A stretch of DNA of 64,000 nucleotides from Niveispirillum sp048066115 (GCF_048066115.1 NZ_JBLTYX010000001.1:1-64000); one strand, 5' to 3'; shown: positions 9,021-18,476, counted from the stretch's first letter. The notes: generated from the sequence alone by a model not told the origin. Numbers and translations: made by a program.

Positions 9021-10871
9021 GTGAGCCGAATTAACCTTTTCCGCGCCACCCTGCTGGGTGCCGCCGCCATCCTGTCCGCCACGGCCGCCCTGGCCGAGCC
9101 GACCCAGGTGGCAGAGATCATCGTCACCGCCAACAAGGTGCCGACGGCACAGGCGCGCGTGGGCAGCACCGTCAATGTCATCGACAGTGCCGAGATCGAG
9201 CGCCGGCAGCAGGTGCAGGCCATCGACCTGCTGAAGCGCCTGCCGGGCGTGTCCATCTCCCGCAATGGCGGGTTGGGCAGTACCTCTACCGTCCGCCTGC
9301 GCGGATCGGAAGCCGGCATGGTCAAGGTGCTGATCGACGGCGTGGAAGTGAACGACGCGTCGGGTGCGAACAACGAGTTCGACTTCAACAGCCTGATGAC
9401 CGGCGATATCGAGAAGATCGAGGTGCTGAAAGGCCCGCAGAGCGCGCTTTACGGCAATGACGCCATGGCCGGCGTGATCAATTTTATCACCCGTCGCGGC
9501 GAAGGCGAGACCAGGATTCGCGGCACCATCGAAGGCGGTTCCTATGGCACGTTCCGCCAGCAGGCCACGCTGACCGGCGGCACCGAACAGGCCGATTACG
9601 CCCTGTCGGCATCCAACCTGTCCACCGATGGCTTCTCCCGCACCTTCGTGGGTGACGAGAAGGACGGCACCGATGCCCGCTCCGTCAGCGGCCGCGTCGG
9701 TTTCCAGGCCAGCGAGATCCTGCGCTTCGACCTGAATGCCGGCTGGTCCTGGCTGGACACCGAATTCGATCCGTTCGGCGGCGACGGCCCGTCGGACCAG
9801 GAGAAGGAGACGTGGCAGGTGCGAGGGAGCACCAGCCTGTCGCTGCTGGATGGCAAGTTCGAGAACAGCCTGGCCGCCAGCTATGCCAGCACTGACCGCG
9901 ATTTCGACGAGCCCACGGGCTTCTACCGCTTCTCCACCTTCGACAGCCGCCGCAAGGCGCTGGATTATCAGGGCAACCTGCATGTCCGGACCAAGGACAT
10001 CGCCACCATCGGCCTGTCGGTGGATGAGGAGGATGCCAAGACCACCAACACGGCGGGTACCGCCACGACCACCGGCCTGGATGACAGCGTCACCACCAAG
10101 TCGGCCTTCGCCCAGTATCAGGCGGCCCTGACCGACGATCTGACCGTCACCCTGGGCGGCCGCATCGATGATCATGAACAGTTCGGCACCGAGGGCACCT
10201 GGCGCGCCACGGGTGCGTACGAGGTCCCGGCCACGGGCACCATCCTGCGCGCCTCCTATGGCACCGCCAACAAGGCGCCGACGCTGTACCAGCTCTACGA
10301 CCCGTTCTATGGCAATACCAGCCTGAAGGCGGAAGAGGGCAAGGGCGTGGATGCCGGCTTCGAACAGCCGCTGCTGGATGGCAAGGTCAGCTTCGGCGCC
10401 AGCCTGTTCCGCAATGTCTATGACAATATGATCGCGTTCTCCAACGGCTATATCAACGTGGCCAAGGCGCGGACCAAGGGTGTGGAGCTGACCTTCCAGG
10501 CGCAGCCCATCGACAGCGTGCTGATCCAGGCCAATTACACGTATCTGGAGGCCAAGGACCGCCGCACGGGCCGTGACCTGCCGCGCCGTCCGCAGGACAC
10601 GATCAACGCATCGGTGGACTGGACCGTCGCCCAGGGCATCGATCTGGGGGCTGCCCTGCGCTATGCCGGCAAGCAGCGTGATACGGCGTCCGCCACCTCG
10701 CCCATCCTGGACGAATACACCGTCGTGGACTTCACCGCCCGCTGGGCCGTGCTGGATAATCTCAGCCTGTTCGGCCGGGTGGAGAACCTGTTCGATGAGG
10801 ATTACCAGGAGGTTCGCACCTATCGTGCGCCGGGCCGGTCGGCCTTTGGCGGTGTGACGGTGACGTTCTGA
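9021..10871 (+). CDS. btuB: TonB-dependent vitamin B12 receptor BtuB
   Basis: 616 residues starting at a GTG with GGAG about ten bases upstream; no in-frame ATG lies near. A signal peptide ends around ALAEP. The TonB-box region (EIIVTANKV) leads into a plug domain with LPGVSISRNGGLGSTSTVRLRGSE and VEVLKGPQSALYGNDAMAGVINF, then a 22-strand type barrel ending in the aromatic terminal residue F (TVTF). Length is typical of BtuB. It is the first gene after a cobalamin riboswitch and is followed by the BtuFCD transporter, so cobalamin or cobinamide uptake across the outer membrane is the clear role. Confidence 0.93.
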   Translation: MSRINLFRATLLGAAAILSATAALAEPTQVAEIIVTANKVPTAQARVGSTVNVIDSAEIERRQQVQAIDLLKRLPGVSISRNGGLGSTSTVRLRGSEAGMVKVLIDGVEVNDASGANNEFDFNSLMTGDIEKIEVLKGPQSALYGNDAMAGVINFITRRGEGETRIRGTIEGGSYGTFRQQATLTGGTEQADYALSASNLSTDGFSRTFVGDEKDGTDARSVSGRVGFQASEILRFDLNAGWSWLDTEFDPFGGDGPSDQEKETWQVRGSTSLSLLDGKFENSLAASYASTDRDFDEPTGFYRFSTFDSRRKALDYQGNLHVRTKDIATIGLSVDEEDAKTTNTAGTATTTGLDDSVTTKSAFAQYQAALTDDLTVTLGGRIDDHEQFGTEGTWRATGAYEVPATGTILRASYGTANKAPTLYQLYDPFYGNTSLKAEEGKGVDAGFEQPLLDGKVSFGASLFRNVYDNMIAFSNGYINVAKARTKGVELTFQAQPIDSVLIQANYTYLEAKDRRTGRDLPRRPQDTINASVDWTVAQGIDLGAALRYAGKQRDTASATSPILDEYTVVDFTARWAVLDNLSLFGRVENLFDEDYQEVRTYRAPGRSAFGGVTVTF

Positions 10872-11698
10872 TGCGGACCGGCGTCGCCCTTCTGCTGGCG
10901 GCCCTTGTGGCCTCCCCGGTGGGGGCGGCGCCGGCTTCTCGCGTAGTCTCCTTATCGCTCTGCGCCGATCAGTTCCTGCTGGCGCTGGGGGCCCGCGACC
11001 AGATCGCGGGCCTGACGCGGCTGGCGGGCGATGAGCATCTGTCGCCCTATGCGGCGCAGGCCGAGGGCATCGCCACCCATGACGGGACGGCGGAAGCGGT
11101 GCTGATGCTGAAGCCCGATCTTGTGGTGGCCGGCGGCTATTCCCGCGCCCAGACGGTGGGCATGCTGGAAAGGCTGGGTGTGCCGATCCTGAAGCTGAAA
11201 TCGGCGCAGCGGCTGGACGAGATCCCGGCGCAGATCGAACAGGTGGCCAAGGCCCTGGGCAAGGAGGCCGAGGGCAAGCGGCTGGCCGATGATCTGCGGG
11301 CGCGGCCGGCCGGCGGCGGGCCGGGTCCACGGCCTACGGCGGCGTTATACCGGCCGGGCGGAGAGGTGCCGGGCACGCGCGGCATCGTCAATGACATGAT
11401 GGCGGCCGCGGGGCTGGAGAATATCGGCGGGCGGATGGCCGGCCGGCCGAATGGGCGGGTGGCGGTGGAAACACTGCTGCTGTCGCCGCCGGACCTGCTG
11501 GTGGTGGACAGTCTGCGCCCCGACCGGCCCGGCATCGGGCAATCGGTGCTGGAACACCCGGCCCTAACGCGGGCGCGCGGCGGGATGGCGGTGGCGGGGT
11601 TCCCCATCTCCTACTGGCTGTGCGCCACGCCGGCGTCGATCGAGGGGGTGGATTTGCTGAAGCGGGTGGCGGGGGAAGCGTTGGGGGAGGGGAAATGA
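10871..11698 (+). CDS. btuF: Cobalamin-binding periplasmic protein BtuF
   Basis: 275 residues with a signal peptide (ALLLAALVASPVGAAPA). The fold signature of helical-backbone class III binding proteins is seen: RVVSLSLCADQFLLALGARDQIAGLT near the N-terminus and LKPDLVVAGGYSRAQT in the first lobe. The start overlaps the btuB stop (TGATG), implying coupled translation. It should deliver cobalamin in the periplasm to BtuC-BtuD. It is compact for the family, with a short linker region rich in P and G near residue 150. Confidence 0.88.
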   Translation: MRTGVALLLAALVASPVGAAPASRVVSLSLCADQFLLALGARDQIAGLTRLAGDEHLSPYAAQAEGIATHDGTAEAVLMLKPDLVVAGGYSRAQTVGMLERLGVPILKLKSAQRLDEIPAQIEQVAKALGKEAEGKRLADDLRARPAGGGPGPRPTAALYRPGGEVPGTRGIVNDMMAAAGLENIGGRMAGRPNGRVAVETLLLSPPDLLVVDSLRPDRPGIGQSVLEHPALTRARGGMAVAGFPISYWLCATPASIEGVDLLKRVAGEALGEGK

Positions 11699-11740
11699 GG
11701 ATGGCCGTCAGTATGGAAGCGCCCTCGTTCCCGCTTTCTC

Positions 11741-11856
11741 CACCGTCACCCCGGCGAAAGCCGGGGCCCAGTACTGAGCGGCGTCAGCCGCGACATGAGT
11801 CATATCGGCGCTATCGCGCCTTACGCTGGGCCCCGGCTTTCGCCAGGGTGACGGTG
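11741..11856. repeat. Family A repeat pair, copy 2
   Basis: Outer inverted arms CACCGTCACCCCGGCGAAAG and the opposite CTTTCGCCAGGGTGACGGTG, each containing a small hairpin, enclose about 70 bases. The core includes CATATCGGCGCT-ATCGCGCCTT, also present in the copy at 34870, so the whole ~115-bp unit is a repeat, not only its arms. It sits between btuF and btuC within the cobalamin operon without interrupting either gene. Confidence 0.8.
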
Positions 11857-11885
11857 GATGAGGCTGGAATGTCGGGAGACGCCAC

Positions 11886-12908
11886 ATGACCACCCTCACA
11901 CAACCGGTGCCGGCAGCAAGCGCCCGGCTGCCCATCCTCCCCCTTCTCCTGATCCTCTTCCCCCTCCTGCTCTCCGCTTCCTTCCTGGTCGGACCGGCGG
12001 ACGTACCGGCGGGTGAGCTGCTGTCGGGCCTGTTTTCCGACCAGACCAGCCCCGCCGCCCTGATCGCGCGGGAAATCCGGCTGCCGCGCGCTCTGCTGGG
12101 GGCGCTGGTGGGTGCCGGGCTGGGCATGGCGGGGGCGGCGTTGCAGGGCTATCTGCGCAACCCGCTGGCCGAACCGTCGCTGATCGGCGCGTCGTCGTCC
12201 GCCTCGCTGGGGGCGGTGCTGGCCATCTATTTCGGGCTGTCGGCGACGGCACCGCTGGCCCTGCCGCTGGCGGGGATGGCGGGGGCCGCACTGGCCATGG
12301 GGTTGATCCAGGGGCTGGCGGGGCGGGATGCGTCGGTGCTGATGCTGATCCTGGCAGGCCTGGCGGTGCAGACGCTGGCAGGGTCGCTGACGTCGCTGGC
12401 GCTCAACCTGGCGCCCAATCCGCATGCGGCACTGGAGATCGCCTTCTGGCTGCTGGGTAGCCTGACCGACCGGACCAACGACCATCTGCTGGTCTCCGCA
12501 CCCTTCATCCTGGCCGGCATCATCGTGCTGGGCGGCAGCGGGCGGGCGCTGGATGCGCTGGGGCTGGGGGAGCGCACGGCGGCCAGCTTGGGCGTGGATC
12601 TGAACCGGCTGCGCTGGCGGGTCATTTCCGGCACGGTGCTGGCCGTGGGGGCGGCGGTGGCGGTGACGGGCAGTATCGGGTTCGTCGGGCTGGTCGTGCC
12701 GCACCTGCTACGCCGGGTGACGGGCAACCAGCCGTCGAAGCTGCTGTGGCCATCGGCGCTGGCCGGGGCTTGCCTGCTGATCGCGGCGGATATCATGGTG
12801 CGTCTGCTGCCCACCAATGACGAATTGAAACTGGGCGTCGTGACCGGTTTGATCGGCGCGCCCTTCTTCTTCCACCTGCTGCTGAAAACCAGGGAGCGGA
12901 TGCGATGA
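11886..12908 (+). CDS. btuC: Cobalamin ABC transporter permease BtuC
   Basis: 340 residues of a FecCD-type permease with about ten hydrophobic helices. Recognisable family motifs include REIRLPRALLGALVGAGLGMAGAALQGYLRNPLAEPSLIG near the N-terminus and the cytoplasmic coupling region GSIGFVGLVVPHLLRRVTG near residue 260. The start is an ATG preceded by GGGAGA. The stop overlaps the btuD start by four bases. It forms the membrane channel of the B12 importer with BtuD and BtuF. Confidence 0.92.
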   Translation: MTTLTQPVPAASARLPILPLLLILFPLLLSASFLVGPADVPAGELLSGLFSDQTSPAALIAREIRLPRALLGALVGAGLGMAGAALQGYLRNPLAEPSLIGASSSASLGAVLAIYFGLSATAPLALPLAGMAGAALAMGLIQGLAGRDASVLMLILAGLAVQTLAGSLTSLALNLAPNPHAALEIAFWLLGSLTDRTNDHLLVSAPFILAGIIVLGGSGRALDALGLGERTAASLGVDLNRLRWRVISGTVLAVGAAVAVTGSIGFVGLVVPHLLRRVTGNQPSKLLWPSALAGACLLIAADIMVRLLPTNDELKLGVVTGLIGAPFFFHLLLKTRERMR

Positions 12909-13696
12909 GCCTGCTGACGGTCCGGAACATCAGTGTCGCGCGCGGTGGCCGGCCCGTGCTGGACAAGGTCGATCTGTCCATCGGCGCCGGGGAATGCGTG
13001 GGCCTGATCGGGCCCAACGGGGCCGGCAAATCCACCCTGCTGTCGGTGATGGCCGGGCTGCTGCCAGCCCAGGGCGCGGTGGCGCTGGACGGCAAGGCGC
13101 TGGGCGACTGGCCGCGGGCGGAGCGGGCGCGGCGCATCGGGTTTCTGGAACAAGGCGCCACCTGCCATTGGCCGCTGACGGTGGAGCGGGTGGTGACGCT
13201 GGGCCGTCTGCCGCATGCCAGCCCGTGGGGGGGTGAGTCGCCCGCCGACCGCGCTGCCATCGACCGCGCCATGGCACAGTGCGACGTCACACAGTTCGCC
13301 AGCCGCAACGTCACGACCCTGTCGGGCGGGGAGCGGGCGCGGGTGATGCTGGCCCGCGCGCTGGCCGGTGATCCCGCCGTGCTGCTGGCCGATGAGCCGG
13401 CGGCGGGTCTGGACCCGTACCACCAGCTGCAGGTGATGGAACTGCTGGCCGAACTGGCGGCGGGTGGCATGGCGGTGGTGGTCGTGCTGCACGACCTGAC
13501 GCTGGCTTTGCGTCACTGCACGCGGCTGTGCCTGCTGGATGAAGCGGGCCGTGTGGCGGGCGATACCGGGCCGGAGGCGCTGCTGGACTCTGGCGCGCTG
13601 GGCCGGGTCTATGGGATCGAGCTGGTGCGCGGCGGGCATGAGGGGGCGCCGTTCGCGCTGCCTTGGAAACGGCTTTCGGTGGAGAGCCGGGCGTGA
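12905..13696 (+). CDS. btuD: Cobalamin ABC transporter ATP-binding protein BtuD
   Basis: 263 residues with a full ABC ATPase set: Walker A GPNGAGKST near 36, signature LSGGERARVMLARAL near 140, Walker B AVLLADEPAAGLD, and switch His in VVVLHDLT. The start overlaps btuC (ATGA) and the stop overlaps cobU (GTGA), so the genes are translationally coupled. It powers import across the inner membrane. It could by sequence alone serve haem or siderophore uptake, but the riboswitch and neighbours settle the substrate as corrinoid. Confidence 0.92.
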   Translation: MSLLTVRNISVARGGRPVLDKVDLSIGAGECVGLIGPNGAGKSTLLSVMAGLLPAQGAVALDGKALGDWPRAERARRIGFLEQGATCHWPLTVERVVTLGRLPHASPWGGESPADRAAIDRAMAQCDVTQFASRNVTTLSGGERARVMLARALAGDPAVLLADEPAAGLDPYHQLQVMELLAELAAGGMAVVVVLHDLTLALRHCTRLCLLDEAGRVAGDTGPEALLDSGALGRVYGIELVRGGHEGAPFALPWKRLSVESRA

Positions 13697-14205
13697 AGGG
13701 CGAACTGACCCTGGTGCTGGGGGGCGCGCGGTCGGGCAAGAGCCGGATGGCGGAAAGCCTGATCACCGGTCTGCCCGGCCCCTGGACCTATATCGCCACG
13801 GCCCAGGCCTTCGATGAGGAGATGCGCGAGCGCATCCGCCATCATCGCGGTGACCGGGGTGAGGGCTGGGTGACCATCGAGGAACCGATGGATCTGGTGG
13901 GGGCGCTGACCCGCGCCGATGCCGCCGGGCGGCCCGTGCTGGTCGACTGCCTGACCCTGTGGCTGACCAACATCATGCTGGAGGGGCGCGACGTGGCGGC
14001 GGAAAGTGCCCGGCTGCTGGATATGCTGGGCCAACTGGCGGTGCCGGCCGTGATGGTCGGCAATGAGGTCGGGCTGGGCATCGTGCCCGACAACCGCCTA
14101 TCGCGCCTGTTCCGCGATCATGCCGGCCGGCTGCACCAGGATATCGCGCGCGTCGCGGACAAGGTGCTGTTCATGGCCGCCGGCCTTCCCATGCATCTGA
14201 AATAA
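13693..14205 (+). CDS. cobU: Adenosylcobinamide kinase / guanylyltransferase CobU (CobP)
   Basis: 170 residues from a GTG at 13693 that overlaps the btuD stop. The P-loop is LVLGGARSGKSRMAE at residues 6-20, followed by YIATAQAFDEEMRERIRHHR and VDCLTLWLTN, all typical of the bifunctional enzyme that phosphorylates adenosylcobinamide and then adds GMP. The C-terminal half has NEVGLGIVPDNRLSRLFRDHAGRLHQ, also family-typical. It is part of nucleotide-loop assembly and corrinoid salvage, fitting its place behind an importer. An ATG upstream at 13663 lies inside btuD and would add ten unrelated residues. Confidence 0.93.
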   Translation: MKGELTLVLGGARSGKSRMAESLITGLPGPWTYIATAQAFDEEMRERIRHHRGDRGEGWVTIEEPMDLVGALTRADAAGRPVLVDCLTLWLTNIMLEGRDVAAESARLLDMLGQLAVPAVMVGNEVGLGIVPDNRLSRLFRDHAGRLHQDIARVADKVLFMAAGLPMHLK

Positions 14206-14215
14206 GGAGCGATCC

Positions 14216-14833
14216 ATGGATCCCGTCGTCACGCCGGAGGAGGCGGAGCGCCACAAGGCCAAGATGCAGAAGCGCAAGGCCCTGATGGATCGCCGCATCG
14301 CGGAGCGCCAGAACGAGAAGGGCCTGCTGATGGTCCATACCGGGCCTGGCAAGGGCAAGTCCACGGCGGCCATCGGCCTGATGGTGCGCGCCGCCGGCCA
14401 CGGGTTCCGCGTCGGCTTCATCCAGTTCATCAAGGGCGCCTGGGCGACGGGCGAACAGGTGGCGCTGGAACGGTTCGAGGATCTGATCGAGCATCACGCC
14501 ATGGGCGAGGGCTTCACCTGGGAGACCCAGGACAAGGAGCGCGATATCCGCGCCGCCCGCCGCGCCTGGGACAAGGCCTGCCAGATGATGGCCGACCCGC
14601 GCTATCGCCTGGTGGTGCTGGACGAGATGAACATCGCGCTGCGGTACAATTACCTGCCGGTGGAAGAGGTGGTGGCGACCCTGGTATCGCGCCGGCCCGA
14701 CCTGCATGTGCTGGTCACCGGGCGCAATGCCAACCCGATGCTGATGGAGGCGGCCGATCTGGTGACGGAGTTCCAGGCGGTCAAGCATCCGTTCAGTGCC
14801 GGTATCCGGTCGCAGGCGGGGATCGAGTTCTGA
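14216..14833 (+). CDS. cobO: Cob(I)yrinic acid a,c-diamide adenosyltransferase CobO
   Basis: 205 residues of the BtuR/CobO family. The N-terminal basic helix is followed by the P-loop HTGPGKGKSTAAIG, and later LVVLDEMNIALRYNYLPVEEV and RRPDLHVLVTGRNA, as in known members. It transfers the adenosyl group of ATP to cob(I)alamin or its precursors. The start has AAGGAG upstream. Its stop overlaps the cobQ start (TGATG). It belongs to the btu-cob operon under the riboswitch. Confidence 0.95.
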   Translation: MDPVVTPEEAERHKAKMQKRKALMDRRIAERQNEKGLLMVHTGPGKGKSTAAIGLMVRAAGHGFRVGFIQFIKGAWATGEQVALERFEDLIEHHAMGEGFTWETQDKERDIRAARRAWDKACQMMADPRYRLVVLDEMNIALRYNYLPVEEVVATLVSRRPDLHVLVTGRNANPMLMEAADLVTEFQAVKHPFSAGIRSQAGIEF

Positions 14834-16296
14834 TGGCGGGCCGGCCGCGCGCCCTGATGATCCAGGGGACCGGGTCGGACGTCGGCAAGTCGCTGCTGGT
14901 GGCGGCGCTTGCCCGCGCCTTCGCCAATCGCGGCCTGTCGGTGCGGCCGTTCAAGCCGCAGAACATGTCCAACAATGCCGCCGTCACGGCGGACGGGGGC
15001 GAGATCGGGCGGGCGCAGGCGTTGCAGGCCCGCGCCGCACGGGTGCCGCTGTCGGTGCATATGAACCCGGTGCTGCTGAAACCGCAGAGCGATGTCGGTG
15101 CGCAGGTCATCGTGCAGGGGCGCATGCTGGGCACGGCCAAGGCGGCGGAATATCAGGCGCGCAAAGGTGAGCTGCTGTCGGCCGTGCTGGACAGTTTCGC
15201 GCGGGTTGGTGACGGCGCCGACCTGGTGCTGGTGGAAGGGGCGGGCAGCCCGGCGGAGGTCAACCTGCGCGCCCGCGACATCGCCAATATGGGCTTCGCC
15301 CTGGCGGCCGAGGTGCCCGTGGTGCTGGCGGGTGATATCGACCGGGGCGGGGTGATCGCCAGCCTGGTGGGCACGCATGCCGTGCTGGACGATCGCGACC
15401 GGGCGGCCATCAAGGGCTTCATCATCAACAAGTTCCGGGGCGATATCAGGCTGTTCGATGATGGCTTGACGGAGATCGAACGGCGTACAGGCTGGCGCGG
15501 GTACGGGGTGGTGCCGTTCCTGCCGGCCGCCGCCAAGCTGCCAGCCGAGGATGCGGTGGTGCTCGACCATTGGCGCGACGGACCCGGCAAGGGGCTGCGG
15601 GTGGCGGTGCCCATGCTGTCGCGCATCGCCAATTTCGATGATTTCGATCCGCTGCGCCTGGAACCATCGGTGTCGGTCACCATGGTGCCGCCGGGACGGC
15701 CGCTGCCGCTGGATGCGGACCTGATCATCCTGCCGGGCAGCAAATCGACGATCGCCGATCTGGCCTTTTTCCGCACCCAGGGCTGGGATGTGGATCTGCA
15801 CGCCCATATCCGGCGCGGCGGCCGGGTGCTGGGTATCTGCGGCGGATACCAGATGCTGGGCCGCACCATCGCCGATCCGGGCGGGATCGAAGGGCCGGCG
15901 GGGGCGGTGGACGGTTTGGGCTGGCTGGATGTGGACACGGTGCTGACCGGGTCGAAAGTGCTGAAGCCTGTTAGTGGCAGGGGCGTGGCGGGAGAGGGCG
16001 CCTTCACCGGCTATGAGATGCATGTCGGCGTGACGACCGGGCCGGGGCGGGATCGGCCGATGCTGCATCTGGACGGGATGGGGCCGGAAGGGGCGGTGTC
16101 GGCCGATGGGCGCATCGCCGGCTGCTATATCCACGGGCTGTTCGGGGCGGATGCGTTCCGGGTGGGGTTCCTGGCCGGGTTCGGGCAGGCATCCGGTCTG
16201 GCCTATGAACTGTCGGTGGACGCGACCCTGGATGAATGTGCAGCCGGGGTGGAGGCGGCGCTGGACGTGGACGGGCTGCTGGCCTTGGCGGGGTGA
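14833..16296 (+). CDS. cobQ: Cobyric acid synthase CobQ
   Basis: 487 residues, usual for the family. The N-terminal dethiobiotin-synthetase-like domain has MIQGTGSDVGKSLLVAAL and RPFKPQNMSNNA; the C-terminal class I glutaminase domain has ILPGSKSTIADL and the nucleophile Cys in GICGGYQMLG, with a late His in GCYIHGLFG. It amidates the b, d, e and g positions of adenosylcobyrinic acid a,c-diamide using glutamine. It is the last gene of the same-strand series begun by btuB. Confidence 0.95.
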   Translation: MAGRPRALMIQGTGSDVGKSLLVAALARAFANRGLSVRPFKPQNMSNNAAVTADGGEIGRAQALQARAARVPLSVHMNPVLLKPQSDVGAQVIVQGRMLGTAKAAEYQARKGELLSAVLDSFARVGDGADLVLVEGAGSPAEVNLRARDIANMGFALAAEVPVVLAGDIDRGGVIASLVGTHAVLDDRDRAAIKGFIINKFRGDIRLFDDGLTEIERRTGWRGYGVVPFLPAAAKLPAEDAVVLDHWRDGPGKGLRVAVPMLSRIANFDDFDPLRLEPSVSVTMVPPGRPLPLDADLIILPGSKSTIADLAFFRTQGWDVDLHAHIRRGGRVLGICGGYQMLGRTIADPGGIEGPAGAVDGLGWLDVDTVLTGSKVLKPVSGRGVAGEGAFTGYEMHVGVTTGPGRDRPMLHLDGMGPEGAVSADGRIAGCYIHGLFGADAFRVGFLAGFGQASGLAYELSVDATLDECAAGVEAALDVDGLLALAG

Positions 16297-16321
16297 GAAT
16301 GGCGTCGCGGGCCTTTCCCTT

Positions 16322-16445
16322 CCCGTCATCCCGGCGAAAGCCGGGACCCAGGGGCCAAGCGCCCGACCGGTCCGCCATATTCACCGACGCGGCGTTGAGG
16401 TTTACCCTGTGGCCCCTGGGTCCCGGCTTTCGCCGGGATGACGGG
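16322..16445. repeat. Family A repeat pair, copy 3
   Basis: Arms CCCGTCATCCCGGCGAAAG and its opposite CTTTCGCCGGGATGACGGG enclose a core different from copies 2 and 5. The extended arms include GGGACCCAGGGGCCA and TGGCCCCTGGGTCCC, giving very long inverted symmetry. It lies between the convergent ends of cobQ and cbiB, where it could also stop transcription from both sides. Confidence 0.8.
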
Positions 16446-16463
16446 TTAGGTGGTATTGGGGCC

Positions 16464-17405
16464 TTACAGCAGTGCCCAAACCGACGCCAGAACCCACATC
16501 AGCCCCAGCGCCCGGATGTAAAGCCGCAACGCCGCCTCGATATCGCCCGCCGTGACATCGGCCCTTCCATCGCCCATCCAGTGGTCATCCACGACATGAC
16601 CGGCATAACGCCTCGGCCCGGCCAGCCGCAGGCCCAGGGCACCAGCCATGGCCGCTTCCGGCCAGCCGGCATTGGGGCTGCGATGCTTGCCGGCGTCACG
16701 TTTCACCGCCGCCAGGGCCGCCCCCATGCGGGGCCCGGAGGCCAGGGCCAGCAGCAGGGTGGTCAGGCGGGAAGCGGGCAGGTTGACCAGATCGTCCAGG
16801 CGGGCGGCGGCCCAGCCGAATGCCTCATGCCGGGGCGTGCGGTGGCCGATCATGCTGTCGGCGGTGTTGATGGTCTTGTAGGCGAGCAAGCCGGGCAGGC
16901 CGCCCACGGCCAGCCAGAAGGCCGGCGCCGTGATCCCATCGGAGAAATTCTCCGCCAGGCTTTCGATGGCGGCACGAGCCACCCCGGCCTCGTCCAGGCT
17001 TTCCGGATCACGGCCCACGATATGCGCCACCGCCGAGCGCCCGCCGGCAAGGCCACCGTCGCGCAGACCAACAGCCACGGCCTTGACGAAGCGGTAGAGG
17101 CTGCGCTGGGCCAGCAGGGTGGAAGCGAGCAGCGCCAGAATCACCCAGCCATAGGGCAGGGACAGCAGCAGGGCCTGTACCACCCCGCCAATGGCGATGG
17201 CCCCGCCCACCAGGATCAGCACCGTGACGATCCCGCCCAGCCGTTTCACCAGGACGGAACCCCGGTTCAGGCGGCGATCCAGGGCGGAAATGATGGCGCC
17301 GATCCAGGTCACGGGGTGACGGATGGCGCGATAAAGCGGGTCGGGATAGCCGAGAACGGCTTCCACGATCAGCGCACAGAGCAGCAGGGGCGGAAAAATC
17401 TCCAT
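16464..17405 (-). CDS. cbiB: Adenosylcobinamide-phosphate synthase CbiB (CobD)
   Basis: 313 residues, membrane-bound, from the ATG at 17405 (MEIFPPLLLCALIVEAVLGYP). Family motifs are HPVTWIGA near the N-terminus, GRDPESLDEAGVARAAIESLAENFSDGITAP (core ESLAENFSDG) in the middle and NTADSMIGHR. It attaches (R)-1-amino-2-propanol phosphate to cobyric acid. The longer frame up to 17528 would run into the divergent gene, so it was not used. It faces away from cobD at 17425, which makes the linker for the same reaction. Confidence 0.93.
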   Translation of the reverse strand: MEIFPPLLLCALIVEAVLGYPDPLYRAIRHPVTWIGAIISALDRRLNRGSVLVKRLGGIVTVLILVGGAIAIGGVVQALLLSLPYGWVILALLASTLLAQRSLYRFVKAVAVGLRDGGLAGGRSAVAHIVGRDPESLDEAGVARAAIESLAENFSDGITAPAFWLAVGGLPGLLAYKTINTADSMIGHRTPRHEAFGWAAARLDDLVNLPASRLTTLLLALASGPRMGAALAAVKRDAGKHRSPNAGWPEAAMAGALGLRLAGPRRYAGHVVDDHWMGDGRADVTAGDIEAALRLYIRALGLMWVLASVWALL

Positions 17406-17424
17406 GATGGAACAAGGTGATAGC

Positions 17425-18432
17425 ATGGATGTCCACGGCGCGCAGCCCCATGGCGGCGATCTGGGCCGGATGGCGGCCCTGTTCCCCGATGCGCCCCGGC
17501 CCTGGGTGGACCTGTCCACCGGCATCAATCCCTGGCCCTATCCGCTGCCGGAACTGGACCCGGCGCTGTGGAGGCGGCTGCCGTCGGCGGCGGACGAACA
17601 GGCGTTGAAGCAGGCCGCCATGAGTGCTTATGGCATCACCGATCCGGATGCGATCCTGGCGGCGCCGGGGTCGCAGGTGCTGATCAGTGGCCTGCCCTTC
17701 CTGCGGCCGGCGGGGGCGGATGTGGCCATTATCGGCCCGACCTATGGCGAGCATGCGCCGGCCTGGGCACGGGCGGGGCATGGGGTGCGGATGATCGCCG
17801 ATCTGCCGTCGCTTGAAGGGCCGTTGCCCGATGTGCTGCTGCTGGTCAATCCCAACAATCCCGACGGGCGCACATATGATCCGGCCCGGCTGCTACCCCT
17901 GCTGGCGGAAATATCAAGGCGAGGCGGATGGATGGTCGTGGATGAGGCGTTCTGTGACCTGCGCCCCGATCTGTCGCTGGCATCCCATGCGGGGGGGGAG
18001 GGGCTGATCGTGCTGCGGTCCTTCGGCAAGTTCTATGGGTTAGGGGGATTGCGGCTGGGGTTCCTGCTGGGGCCGGCGGACATTATCCGTGCCATGGCGG
18101 CGCGGCTGGGTCCCTGGGCGGTGGCGGGGCCGGCGCTGGCGGTGGGGGCGGCGGCATTGGCGGATGCGGACTGGCAGGCGATGGCGCGGAACAGGCTGGC
18201 GACGGCCACGGCAACGGTGCTGAGTCTATATCTAAAGGGTGGGTTCGAGCTGGTTGGGGGGACCGATCTTTTCACCCTGGTCCGCTGCGATCGGACCCGT
18301 GATCTGTTTACCATGCTGGGCCGGGCCGGGCTGTTGGCACGGGCGTTTACGAACTGTCCCGGTCTGTTCAGGTTGGGGCTTCCCCCCGATTCTGTCACGT
18401 TCGACCGGCTGGCCTTTGTGCTAATGCGCTGA
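17425..18432 (+). CDS. cobD: L-threonine-O-3-phosphate decarboxylase CobD (CobC of alphaproteobacteria)
   Basis: 335 residues of PLP fold type I. The Schiff-base lysine lies in RSFGKFYGLGGLRLGF, preceded by LLVNPNNPDGRTY and VVDEAFCDL. The N-terminal DLSTGINPWPYP is typical of this group. It supplies the aminopropanol phosphate used by CbiB. The ATG at 17425 has AAGGTG six bases upstream; ATGs at 17404 and 17407 would overlap the divergent cbiB start and leave no promoter. Only about 20 bp separate the two starts, so their promoters must overlap each other's coding regions. Confidence 0.9.
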   Translation: MDVHGAQPHGGDLGRMAALFPDAPRPWVDLSTGINPWPYPLPELDPALWRRLPSAADEQALKQAAMSAYGITDPDAILAAPGSQVLISGLPFLRPAGADVAIIGPTYGEHAPAWARAGHGVRMIADLPSLEGPLPDVLLLVNPNNPDGRTYDPARLLPLLAEISRRGGWMVVDEAFCDLRPDLSLASHAGGEGLIVLRSFGKFYGLGGLRLGFLLGPADIIRAMAARLGPWAVAGPALAVGAAALADADWQAMARNRLATATATVLSLYLKGGFELVGGTDLFTLVRCDRTRDLFTMLGRAGLLARAFTNCPGLFRLGLPPDSVTFDRLAFVLMR

Positions 18433-18476
18433 AAACGCATGGTCCTGCCTATAATCTATGCAGAATCCGCGATGGT

